Source: Streptomyces speibonae (GTDB lineage: Bacteria > Actinomycetota > Actinomycetes > Streptomycetales > Streptomycetaceae). Taken from it: a stretch of 6,063 nucleotides of DNA. Location: assembly GCA_000715605.1 (NCBI GenBank), contig KL568549.1, positions 68,145 through 74,207 on the forward strand, read 5' to 3'. Shown piece after piece: positions 1-5,252 of this stretch; the stretch's first letter is position 1; each line of letters begins with the position of its first letter. The notes under the pieces were generated by a model, which worked only from the letters and a program-made list of their open reading frames with translations, was not told where the DNA came from and did no database searches. Position numbers and translations under genes: made by a program.

Positions 1-1
1 C

Positions 2-166
2 TACGACATCCGTACGGCCGCCGTGGCCCGGTCCGTGCCGTGCCTGACGACGGTCCAGGCGCTCGCCGCCGCCGTCCAGGGCATCGACGCGCTCAACCGC
101 GGGGACGTGGGAGTCCGCTCGCTCCAGGAACACGCGGAACATCTCACCGCGGCCCGCGACGACTAG
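2..166 (+). CDS. carB: Carbamoyl-phosphate synthase large subunit, C-terminal end (5' truncated)
   Basis: The frame beginning at base 2 is open into the window and encodes 54 residues ending ARDD before TAG at 164-166. The stretch [20 protein letters not shown], followed by [10 protein letters not shown], matches from memory the end of actinobacterial CarB. That end is the MGS-like allosteric domain, where nucleotide effectors such as UMP or IMP bind in the E. coli enzyme. CarB makes carbamoyl phosphate from bicarbonate, ATP and CarA-derived ammonia, feeding both pyrimidine and arginine synthesis in the cytoplasm. All catalytic parts lie outside the window. The next gene is pyrD, 51 bases on, as expected for the Streptomyces pyr operon. 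The identification rests on a short tail plus its neighbours, but both agree. Confidence 0.9.
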   Translation, partial: YDIRTAAVARSVPCLTTVQALAAAVQGIDALNRGDVGVRSLQEHAEHLTAARDD

Positions 167-175
167 CAGCCCCCA

Positions 176-201
176 GGGGGACACCGGAAACGGTGTCCCC
201 C
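176..201 (+). promoter_or_regulatory. Intercistronic GAAA-loop hairpin between carB and pyrD
   Basis: A perfect 11-bp stem (GGGGGACACCG at 176-186 with CGGTGTCCCCC at 191-201) closes a GAAA tetraloop of the stable GNRA class. It starts 10 bases after the carB stop and ends 16 bases before the pyrD ATG. The bases that follow (TCTTC) form no real U-tract. It may be a weak Streptomyces-style terminator, an mRNA processing or stability element, or part of a translational switch. The last is possible because GGTGTCC (192-198) is also complementary to GGACACC (211-217), which overlaps the pyrD ribosome binding site. The structure is seen in the sequence; its function is inferred. Confidence 0.75.
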
Positions 202-217
202 TCTTCATGAGGACACC

Positions 218-1324
218 ATGTACAAGATTCTCTTCACCCTGCTCTTCCGGCGGATGGACCCGGAGCGGGCCCACCACCTCGCCTTCCGCTGGATCCGTCT
301 CGTCGCGCGCGTTCCGGTGCTGCGGACCTTCGTCGCCGCCGTGCTCGCCCCCCGCCACAAGGAACTGCGCACCGAGGCGCTCGGGCTGCGCCTGCACAGC
401 CCCTTCGGTCTCGCCGCCGGCTTCGACAAGAACGCCGTCGGCATCGACGGCCTGGCCATGCTGGGCTTCGACCACGTGGAGATCGGCACGGTGACCGGGG
501 AGGCACAGCCCGGCAACCCCAGGAAGCGGCTGTTCCGCCTCGTGGCCGACCGGGCCCTGATCAACCGCATGGGCTTCAACAACGACGGCTCGCTCGCCGT
601 CGCGGCCCGGCTGGCCTCCCGCAGGCCCGTCTTCCGGACCGTGGTCGGGGTCAACATCGGCAAGACCAAGGCCGTACCGGAGGACGAGGCCGTGGCCGAC
701 TACGTGAAGTCCGCCGAGCGGCTCGCCCCGTACGCGGACTACCTCGTCGTCAACGTCTCCTCGCCGAACACGCCCGGCCTGCGCGACCTCCAGGCCGTCG
801 ACCAGCTGCGGCCGCTGCTCACCGCGGTCCGCGAGGCCGCCGACCGCAGCGTGCCGTCACGCCGGGTCCCGCTGCTGGTGAAGATCGCCCCCGACCTCGC
901 CGACGAGGACATCGACGCCGTCGCCGACCTCGCCGTCGGCCTCGGCCTGGACGGGATCATCGCCACCAACACCACCATCGCCCGCGAGGGACTCGGCCTG
1001 ACCTCCGACCCGAGCGTCGTGAAGGAGACCGGCGGCCTCTCCGGCGCCCCCCTGAAGGCACGCTCCCTCGAGGTGCTGCGCCGCCTCTACGCGCGCGTGG
1101 GCGACCGGATCACCCTGGTCGGCGTCGGGGGCGTCGAGAACGCCGAGGACGCCTGGCAGCGCATCCTGGCCGGTGCCACGCTGGTCCAGGGGTACAGCGC
1201 GTTCGTCTACCAGGGCCCCTTCTGGGCCCGCTCCATCCACAAGGGACTGCTCGCGCGGCTGCGCACCAGCCCCTACGCCTCGCTCGCCGACGCGGTGGGC
1301 GCCGACGTGAGGACAACGGCATGA
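218..1324 (+). CDS. pyrD: Dihydroorotate dehydrogenase (quinone), class 2
   Basis: This 368-residue protein has the usual length of class 2 enzymes, which oxidise dihydroorotate to orotate with FMN and pass electrons to membrane quinones. Residues 1 to about 45 form the helical, partly hydrophobic N-terminal segment that in this class contacts the membrane and quinone. The barrel motifs follow in order: [12 protein letters not shown] (64-75), [10 protein letters not shown] (116-125), VGVNIGKTK (143-151), [11 protein letters not shown] (179-189), LLVKIAPDL (219-227), ATNTTI (249-254), and the FMN-phosphate region [13 protein letters not shown] (301-313) with [10 protein letters not shown] (325-334). 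By alignment with E. coli PyrD from memory, Ser182 is the class 2 catalytic base; class 1 enzymes use Cys. ATG at 218 is preceded by GAGGA (209-213) at good spacing. The TGA overlaps the pyrF ATG by four bases, which points to translational coupling. No anomalies are seen. Confidence 0.97.
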   Translation: MYKILFTLLFRRMDPERAHHLAFRWIRLVARVPVLRTFVAAVLAPRHKELRTEALGLRLHSPFGLAAGFDKNAVGIDGLAMLGFDHVEIGTVTGEAQPGNPRKRLFRLVADRALINRMGFNNDGSLAVAARLASRRPVFRTVVGVNIGKTKAVPEDEAVADYVKSAERLAPYADYLVVNVSSPNTPGLRDLQAVDQLRPLLTAVREAADRSVPSRRVPLLVKIAPDLADEDIDAVADLAVGLGLDGIIATNTTIAREGLGLTSDPSVVKETGGLSGAPLKARSLEVLRRLYARVGDRITLVGVGGVENAEDAWQRILAGATLVQGYSAFVYQGPFWARSIHKGLLARLRTSPYASLADAVGADVRTTA

Positions 1325-2166
1325 CCGGACTGGAACCCTTCGGCGCGCGACTGCGCCGCGCGATGGACGAGCGGGGCCCGCTGTGCGTGGGCATCGACCC
1401 GCACGCCTCCCTGCTCGCCGAGTGGGGGCTGACCGACAACGTGGCCGGTCTGGAGCGGTTCAGCCGCACGGTCGTCGAGGCGCTCGCGGACCGGATCGCC
1501 GTGCTCAAGCCGCAGAGCGCCTTCTTCGAGCGCTTCGGCTCACGCGGCGTCGCGGTGCTGGAGAAGACGGTCCAGGAGGCGCGGGCGGCCGGCGCGCTGG
1601 TCGTCATGGACGCCAAGCGCGGTGACATCGGCTCCACCATGGCCGCCTACGCGGAATCCTTCCTCCACAAGGACGCGCCCCTGTTCTCGGACGCGCTCAC
1701 CGTCTCCCCGTACCTCGGCTACGGCTCGCTCAGCCCGGCGGTCGCCCTGGCCCGCGAGACCGGCACCGGACTGTTCGTGCTGGCGCTGACGTCCAACCCG
1801 GAGAGCGGCGAGGTGCAGCACGCGGTCCGCGCGGACGGGCGGACCGTGGGCGCCACCATGCTCGGGCACCTGGCCCTGGAGAACGCCGGCGAGGAGCCGC
1901 TGGGGTCCTTCGGCGCGGTGGTCGGCGCCACGCTGGGCGATCTGTCCTCGTACGAGCTGGACATGGGCGGGCCCCTCCTGGCGCCCGGCATCGGGGCGCA
2001 GGGGGCCACGGCGGCGGATCTTCCGGCCGTGTTCGGGCGCGCGGTGCGCAATGTCGTGCCCAACGTCAGCCGGGGAGTGTTGCGCCACGGTCCCGATGTC
2101 GTCGCTCTGCGTGACCGCGCGGAGCGGTTCGCGGAGGAGATCCGCGGTGCCGTGACGGGTGTCTGA
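1321..2166 (+). CDS. pyrF: Orotidine 5'-phosphate decarboxylase, type 2 family
   Basis: The protein has 281 residues and performs the last step of UMP synthesis, decarboxylating orotidine monophosphate without a cofactor. The catalytic signature [13 protein letters not shown] (94-106) contains the D-x-K-x-x-D set Asp97, Lys99 and Asp102. Other barrel motifs are VGIDPH (23-28), [10 protein letters not shown] (61-70), [11 protein letters not shown] (219-229) for phosphate binding and VSRGVL (249-254). The length and the PGIGAQG wording fit the longer type 2 family found in actinobacteria rather than the shorter E. coli type. GAGGA at 1309-1313 lies seven bases before the ATG, inside the end of pyrD, and the ATGA overlap links the two genes. 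Codons near the 3' end (from about 1940) are slightly less G/C-biased than the rest, which I do not consider meaningful. Confidence 0.97.
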   Translation: MTGLEPFGARLRRAMDERGPLCVGIDPHASLLAEWGLTDNVAGLERFSRTVVEALADRIAVLKPQSAFFERFGSRGVAVLEKTVQEARAAGALVVMDAKRGDIGSTMAAYAESFLHKDAPLFSDALTVSPYLGYGSLSPAVALARETGTGLFVLALTSNPESGEVQHAVRADGRTVGATMLGHLALENAGEEPLGSFGAVVGATLGDLSSYELDMGGPLLAPGIGAQGATAADLPAVFGRAVRNVVPNVSRGVLRHGPDVVALRDRAERFAEEIRGAVTGV

Positions 2167-2173
2167 GAGCGTT

Positions 2174-2197
2174 CGACGAGGGATTCCGAGGTCGTCG
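2174..2197 (+). terminator. Weak inverted repeat just after pyrF
   Basis: CGACGA (2174-2179) pairs with TCGTCG (2192-2197) around a 12-base loop, starting eight bases after the pyrF stop. The stem is only 6 bp and no T-run follows. It is positioned like an operon-end structure but could be chance in GC-rich DNA. Confidence 0.25.
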
Positions 2198-2244
2198 CAC
2201 TCTGGATACACCCTCAAATCCGGGGCAGTATGTCCTAAATGCCC

Positions 2245-2272
2245 GTCCTGACGGAGGCTGACCAGGACTTTT
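2245..2272 (+). terminator. Candidate intrinsic terminator of the pyr operon
   Basis: GTCCTG (2245-2250) pairs with CAGGAC (2263-2268) around a 12-base loop, and TTTT follows directly (2269-2272). A hairpin followed by a T-run is the classic intrinsic terminator form. The stem is short and the loop large, so strength is doubtful. It lies after pyrF and just before the proposed mihF promoter, which is where a boundary between the two units is expected. Confidence 0.35.
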
Positions 2273-2284
2273 CCGCTGTTCTCG

Positions 2285-2313
2285 CTGACTCCGGCGGACT
2301 TGGCCGCTAGTCT
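2285..2313 (+). promoter_or_regulatory. Predicted HrdB-type promoter for mihF
   Basis: A -35 like CTGACT (2285-2290, sharing TGAC with TTGACA) is followed after exactly 17 bases by TAGTCT (2308-2313), which fits the Streptomyces TAnnnT -10 pattern. Transcription would begin near 2320, giving a leader of about 104 bases before the mihF GTG. It is the best-spaced pair I found in the 2167-2423 gap. TAGGTT (2371-2376) also fits a -10 but has no matching -35. Prediction only. Confidence 0.45.
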
Positions 2314-2423
2314 CCGACGGAGAGTGAACGGGCAAGCGTGTTGCTCGTGGCTCCCCAGGTGTGGGGCGACTAGGTTCCTCACCGGTCCGTATCCGACAGT
2401 TCGACATCCGAGGTGACGTAGGC

Positions 2424-2747
2424 GTGGCTCTTCCGCCCCTTACCCCTGAACAGCGCGCAGCCGCGCTCGAAAAGGCCGCCGCGGCTCGCCGGGAGCGGGC
2501 CGAGGTCAAGAATCGACTCAAGCACTCCGGCGCCTCCCTTCACGAGGTCATCAAGCAGGGCCAGGAGAACGACGTCATCGGCAAGATGAAGGTCTCCGCC
2601 CTGCTGGAGTCCCTGCCTGGCGTGGGCAAGGTCCGCGCCAAGCAGATCATGGAGCGACTGGGCATCTCCGAGAGCCGCCGCGTGCGGGGTCTCGGTTCCA
2701 ACCAGATCGCCTCCCTGGAGCGCGAGTTCGGCAGCACCGGATCCTGA
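2424..2747 (+). CDS. mihF: Actinobacterial integration host factor (sIHF/mIHF), nucleoid-associated protein
   Basis: This 107-residue protein begins [14 protein letters not shown] after the initiator and matches from memory the Streptomyces sIHF. It is unrelated to the HU/IHF fold of E. coli. sIHF binds DNA with little sequence specificity, influences supercoiling, and affects sporulation and antibiotic production. Residues 8-35 are a charged, Ala-rich helix. The C-terminal half holds a helix-turn-helix-like element with [18 protein letters not shown] (64-81). The basic group Arg85, Arg86, Arg88 in ESRRVRG probably corresponds to the DNA-contacting arginines reported for mycobacterial mIHF. 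I chose GTG at 2424 because GAGGTGA (2410-2416) sits seven bases upstream and the product has the family's length. The frame stays open to a GTG at 2361, but that extension has no ribosome binding site and does not resemble the family. In Streptomyces the gene normally sits between pyrF and gmk. Confidence 0.95.
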   Translation: MALPPLTPEQRAAALEKAAAARRERAEVKNRLKHSGASLHEVIKQGQENDVIGKMKVSALLESLPGVGKVRAKQIMERLGISESRRVRGLGSNQIASLEREFGSTGS

Positions 2748-2769
2748 GTCCCGGGCACTGCGGGATTGC

Positions 2770-2785
2770 TGGAATAATCGCTGCA
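2770..2785 (+). promoter_or_regulatory. Extended -10 promoter giving a predicted leaderless gmk mRNA
   Basis: TGG followed by AATAAT (2770-2778) forms a TGn-extended -10; the hexamer matches TATAAT at five of six positions. If T2778 is position -7, then +1 falls exactly on A2785, the first base of the gmk ATG. No Shine-Dalgarno sequence precedes that ATG. No convincing -35 is present, as often seen with extended -10 promoters. The alignment is visible; leaderless transcription is inferred. Confidence 0.6.
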
Positions 2786-3342
2786 TGACTGAACGTCCGC
2801 GGCTGACCGTGCTCTCCGGCCCCTCCGGGGTCGGCAAGAGCACGGTCGTCGCCCATATGCGCAAGGAACACCCCGAGGTCTGGCTCTCGGTGTCGGCGAC
2901 GACCCGCAAGCCTCGCCCCGGGGAGCAGCACGGAGTCCACTACTTCTTCGTCACCGACGAGGAGATGGACAAGCTGATCGCCAACGGCGAGCTGCTGGAG
3001 TGGGCCGAGTTCGCCGGGAACCGGTACGGCACACCCCGCGCGGCGGTGCAGGAGCACCTGGAGGCGGGGGTGCCCGTGCTCCTGGAGATCGACCTCCAGG
3101 GCGCGCGGCAGGTCCGCGAGTCCATGGCCGACGCCCAGCTGGTGTTCCTGGCTCCTCCCTCCTGGGAGGAGCTCGTGCGCAGGCTCACGGGCCGGGGCAC
3201 CGAGTCCCCCGAGGTCATCGAGCGCCGGCTCGACGCCGCGAAGACCGAACTGGCGGCCGAGCCGGAGTTCGACACCACCCTGGTCAACACTTCCGTCGAG
3301 GACGTGGCCCGCGAGCTGCTAGCCTTGATGAACGTCGTGTGA
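2785..3342 (+). CDS. gmk: Guanylate kinase
   Basis: This 185-residue cytoplasmic enzyme phosphorylates GMP (and dGMP) to GDP with ATP, an essential step towards GTP. The P-loop GPSGVGKS is at 12-19. Every GMP-contact position known in yeast guanylate kinase appears at a constant offset of three: Ser37, Arg41, Arg44, Tyr53, Glu72, Tyr81, Thr83 (Ser in yeast) and Asp103 within [11 protein letters not shown] (101-111). The lid region RRLTGRGTE (132-140) and the C-terminal [14 protein letters not shown] (166-179) are also present. The ATG at 2785 is the only start in this frame that keeps the P-loop at normal distance from the N-terminus; no ATG, GTG or TTG lies in frame between the mihF stop and it. 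The S. coelicolor protein, as I recall it, carries about a dozen more N-terminal residues. There is no ribosome binding site, only the promoter-like element described at 2770-2785. The gap to mihF is 37 bases. Confidence 0.96.
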   Translation: MTERPRLTVLSGPSGVGKSTVVAHMRKEHPEVWLSVSATTRKPRPGEQHGVHYFFVTDEEMDKLIANGELLEWAEFAGNRYGTPRAAVQEHLEAGVPVLLEIDLQGARQVRESMADAQLVFLAPPSWEELVRRLTGRGTESPEVIERRLDAAKTELAAEPEFDTTLVNTSVEDVARELLALMNVV

Positions 3343-3344
3343 TC

Positions 3345-3372
3345 GTGAGCGACCGTGCAGCGGTCCGCTCAC
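3345..3372 (+). terminator. Bulged hairpin between gmk and rpoZ
   Basis: Starting two bases after the gmk stop, GTGAGCG (3345-3351) pairs with CGCTCAC (3366-3372), and ACCG (3352-3355) with CGGT (3361-3364). This leaves one bulged C (3365) and the loop TGCAG. The eleven pairs, mostly G-C, make a strong hairpin. No T-run follows, as is common for Streptomyces terminators. It may stop or attenuate transcription into rpoZ, or protect the gmk mRNA 3' end. No clear rpoZ promoter is visible in the 46 bases after it, so read-through is probably needed. Confidence 0.6.
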
Positions 3373-3418
3373 CGGTCGTCTCCCGACTGAATCTTTCCCA
3401 TCCATCGGAAGGTAGAGC

Positions 3419-3691
3419 GTGTCCTCTTCCATCTCCGCGCCCGAGGGCATCATCAACCCGCCGATCGACGAGCTCCTCGAGGCCACGGACTCGAAGTACA
3501 GCCTCGTGATCTACGCGGCCAAGCGGGCCCGCCAGATCAACGCGTACTACTCGCAGCTCGGCGAGGGCCTGCTCGAGTACGTCGGTCCCCTCGTCGACAC
3601 CCATGTCCACGAGAAGCCGCTCTCGATCGCCCTGCGCGAGATCAACGCGGGACTGCTGACCTCCGAGGCCGTCGAAGGCCCCGGCCAGTAA
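3419..3691 (+). CDS. rpoZ: DNA-directed RNA polymerase omega subunit
   Basis: The 90-residue omega subunit binds the beta' subunit, helps assemble RNA polymerase and stabilises the core enzyme. Two conserved omega blocks are clear: [20 protein letters not shown] (13-32), running on into AAKRARQIN, and [15 protein letters not shown] (66-80). Between them is the extra actinobacterial segment around [20 protein letters not shown] (43-62). The sequence is nearly identical to S. coelicolor omega as I recall it. The start is GTG at 3419 with GGAAGG (3407-3412) upstream, and the length equals the known orthologue. In other streptomycetes rpoZ mutants lose antibiotic production and aerial growth. The gmk-rpoZ adjacency is shared by many bacteria; in E. 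coli the two genes lead the spoT operon. The gene is separated from gmk by a 76-base gap holding a strong hairpin, and is closed by tandem terminators. Confidence 0.97.
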   Translation: MSSSISAPEGIINPPIDELLEATDSKYSLVIYAAKRARQINAYYSQLGEGLLEYVGPLVDTHVHEKPLSIALREINAGLLTSEAVEGPGQ

Positions 3692-3711
3692 TCGGTCAGT
3701 ACGTCGTACCA

Positions 3712-3731
3712 TCAGCTCGCAGCTGACTTTT
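3712..3731 (+). terminator. First of two tandem hairpins after rpoZ, with T-run
   Basis: TCAGCT (3712-3717) and AGCTGA (3721-3726) form a perfect 6-bp stem with a CGC loop, followed by CTTTT (3727-3731). This is a small but textbook intrinsic terminator, 20 bases after the rpoZ stop. An alternative pairing of GTCAG (3696-3700) with CTGAC (3723-3727) is possible. Confidence 0.55.
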
Positions 3732-3766
3732 CCACAGGCCCGGCAGTACACCTGCCGGGCCTGTGG
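3732..3766 (+). terminator. Second, strong hairpin after rpoZ (15-bp perfect stem)
   Basis: CCACAGGCCCGGCAG (3732-3746) and CTGCCGGGCCTGTGG (3752-3766) are exact reverse complements around the loop TACAC. It is the strongest stem in the window, beginning directly after the T-run of the first hairpin. TGTCTC follows, so the U-tract is poor, as is usual in Streptomyces. It very likely ends the rpoZ transcript, implying that coaBC has its own promoter between 3767 and 3813, although I could not identify one with confidence. Confidence 0.85.
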
Positions 3767-3813
3767 TGTCTCATGGGGTGTGGTCGCACATTTCCGAGGT
3801 CCGGGGAGAGACG

Positions 3814-5016
3814 GTGGACAAGCCGAAGGTCGTACTGGGGGTCAGCGGCGGCATCGCCGCGTACAAGGCCTGTGAGCTGCTCCGGCGGCTGACGGAGTCG
3901 GGGCACGACGTGCGGGTCGTCCCCACCGCCTCCGCCCTGCACTTCGTCGGCGCCGCCACCTGGTCCGCCCTTTCCGGCCACCCGGTCTCCACCGAGGTCT
4001 GGGACGACGTCCACGAGGTGCCCCACGTCCGCATCGGGCAGCACGCCGACCTGGTGGTCGTCGCCCCCGCCACGGCGGACATGCTGGCCAAGGCCGCCCA
4101 CGGGCTGGCCGACGACCTCCTCACCAACACCCTCCTCACCGCCCGCTGCCCGGTGGTCTTCGCCCCCGCCATGCACACCGAGATGTGGGAGCACCCGGCC
4201 ACCCAGGACAACGTGGCGGCGCTGCGCGCCCGGGGCGCCGTCGTCATCGAACCGGCCGTCGGACGCCTCACCGGCGTCGACACCGGCAAGGGCCGGCTGC
4301 CCGACCCGGGGGAGATCTTCGAGGTCTGCCGCCGGGTCCTGGCCCGCGGCGCCACCGCACCCGACCTCGTGGGACGGCACGTCGTCGTCAGTGCCGGGGG
4401 CACCCGTGAGCCCCTCGACCCCGTCCGCTTCCTCGGCAACCGCTCCTCGGGCAAGCAGGGCTACGCCCTCGCCCGCACCGCCGCCGCCCGGGGCGCCCGC
4501 GTCACGCTGATCGCGGCCAACACCGCCCTCCCCGACCCCGCCGGGGTGGACGTCGTCCCCGTCGGGACCGCCGTCGAACTGCGCGAGGCCGTCCTCACCG
4601 CCGCCGTCGACGCGGACGCGGTGGTCATGGCCGCCGCGGTCGCCGACTTCCGCCCGGCGGCGTACGCGACCGGGAAGATCAAGAAGAAGGAGGACCGGGA
4701 GCCGGAGCCCATCACCCTGGTACGGAATCCGGACATCCTCGCCGAGATCTCCGGCGACCGGGCGCGGCCCGGACAGGTGATCGTGGGCTTCGCCGCCGAG
4801 ACCGACGACGTGCTCGCCAACGGCCGCGCCAAGCTGAAGCGCAAGGGCTGCGATCTGCTCGTGGTGAACGAGGTGGGCGAGCGCAAGACCTTCGGCGCGG
4901 ACGAGAGCGAGGCCGTGGTACTGGGCGCGGACGGCAGCGAGACCCCCGTCCCGCACGGCCCCAAGGAGACCGTGGCCGAAACCGTCTGGGACCTGGTGGC
5001 CGACCGGCTCGGATGA
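3814..5016 (+). CDS. coaBC: Bifunctional phosphopantothenoylcysteine synthetase/decarboxylase
   Basis: This 400-residue fusion carries out two consecutive steps of coenzyme A synthesis. CoaB joins 4'-phosphopantothenate to cysteine using CTP, and CoaC decarboxylates the product with FMN to 4'-phosphopantetheine. The N-terminal CoaC domain (1 to about 180) shows VLGVSGGIAAYK (7-18), the expected catalytic His71 in VPHVRIG, APATADMLAK (84-93) and PAMHTEMW (118-125). The CoaB domain (about 187-400) shows SAGGTREPLDPVRF (193-206), Asn209 in GNRSSGKQG, AAAVADFRP (273-281), the lysines of KIKKK (288-292) and VGFAAET (324-330). GTG at 3814 is chosen because GGAGAG (3805-3810) precedes it and MDKPKVVLGV is the Streptomyces N-terminus I recall. 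An in-frame GTG at 3763 lies inside the terminator stem and has no ribosome binding site. The E. coli active-site Asn of PxMNxxMW is His121 here, and the E. coli flap Cys is absent (VGRLTGVDTGKGR, 149-161). I believe mycobacterial CoaBC shares this. Confidence 0.96.
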   Translation: MDKPKVVLGVSGGIAAYKACELLRRLTESGHDVRVVPTASALHFVGAATWSALSGHPVSTEVWDDVHEVPHVRIGQHADLVVVAPATADMLAKAAHGLADDLLTNTLLTARCPVVFAPAMHTEMWEHPATQDNVAALRARGAVVIEPAVGRLTGVDTGKGRLPDPGEIFEVCRRVLARGATAPDLVGRHVVVSAGGTREPLDPVRFLGNRSSGKQGYALARTAAARGARVTLIAANTALPDPAGVDVVPVGTAVELREAVLTAAVDADAVVMAAAVADFRPAAYATGKIKKKEDREPEPITLVRNPDILAEISGDRARPGQVIVGFAAETDDVLANGRAKLKRKGCDLLVVNEVGERKTFGADESEAVVLGADGSETPVPHGPKETVAETVWDLVADRLG

Positions 5017-5044
5017 GTGCTTGAGTCACCCGCGGCTCCGTAAA

Positions 5045-5060
5045 CCTTCCCCCGGGAGGG
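5045..5060 (+). terminator. Weak hairpin after coaBC
   Basis: CCTTCC (5045-5050) can pair with GGAGGG (5055-5060), with one G-U wobble, around the loop CCCG, 28 bases after the coaBC stop. No T-run follows. The placement suits a coaBC terminator, but the stem is short and could be chance. Confidence 0.3.
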
Positions 5061-5123
5061 TGTGGCGCCTCTGGCGAACCTCGCCCGGCCCGGAGAGAAT
5101 GCCCGTGCCGCAGGTCACAGCAC

Positions 5124-5133
5124 TCTCGCGAGA
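5124..5133. promoter_or_regulatory. Perfect 10-bp palindrome upstream of metK
   Basis: TCTCGCGAGA is fully self-complementary, and lies about 40 bases upstream of the proposed metK -10. A dimeric repressor or activator operator is possible. I do not recognise it as the site of a known Streptomyces regulator, and short GC-rich palindromes arise by chance. Confidence 0.25.
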
Positions 5134-5167
5134 CGAGACAGGGGGGCCCGCGGTGAAGCGCGACCGA

Positions 5168-5173
5168 TAAACT
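5168..5173 (+). promoter_or_regulatory. Candidate -10 element for metK
   Basis: TAAACT fits TAnnnT and stands out in otherwise GC-rich sequence. Transcription would start near 5180, at the foot of the 5181-5210 hairpin, giving a leader of about 73 bases. No good -35 is seen 16-19 bases upstream, where the sequence is a G-run followed by CCCG, so the call is tentative. Confidence 0.4.
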
Positions 5174-5180
5174 GTTCCAC

Positions 5181-5210
5181 GGACGGCGTCGGGTGCAGCC
5201 CCCGCCGTCC
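5181..5210 (+). promoter_or_regulatory. Stem-loop in the metK leader
   Basis: GGACGGCG (5181-5188) pairs perfectly with CGCCGTCC (5203-5210). Inside, GGG (5191-5193) can pair with three of the C residues at 5199-5202, extending the rod. If transcription starts near 5180 this would be a 5'-terminal hairpin, a form that can protect mRNA from decay. It lies 42 bases before the start codon and does not cover the ribosome binding site. I see no fit to the SAM riboswitch classes I can recall, which have multi-helix cores. Confidence 0.5.
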
Positions 5211-5252
5211 GCCAATGATCAGCCAGCAGCCGCTGCAACCCCAGGGAGCGTT

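Noticed and set aside
207..494. Plus-strand frame starting at ATG 207 (95 codons), overlapping pyrD out of frame
   Set aside because: Its ATG is just before the pyrD ribosome binding site and it has no such site of its own; the product is a low-complexity Ser/Pro/Arg shadow.
1540..2382. Minus-strand open frame opposite pyrF (280 codons)
   Set aside because: It is a shadow of the GC-biased pyrF codons, rich in Arg/Gly/His and without motifs, and crosses the pyrF-mihF promoter region.
2361..2423. N-terminal extension of mihF to GTG 2361
   Set aside because: There is no ribosome binding site before it and no similarity to the family. The GTG at 2424 with GAGGTGA gives the known 107-residue protein.
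3763..3813. N-terminal extension of coaBC to GTG 3763
   Set aside because: The codon sits in the 3' arm of the terminator hairpin with no ribosome binding site; GTG 3814 has one and gives the usual MDKPK start.
3712..4956. Long minus-strand open frame opposite coaBC (414 codons)
   Set aside because: It lies antisense to a well-identified gene, has the Gly/Asp/Val-rich composition of a GC-rich shadow frame, spans the rpoZ terminator and has no recognisable motif.
5017..5252. SAM riboswitch upstream of metK
   Set aside because: Only one simple stem plus minor 4-bp repeats are visible. The multi-helix core expected of the SAM classes I know was not found by eye.
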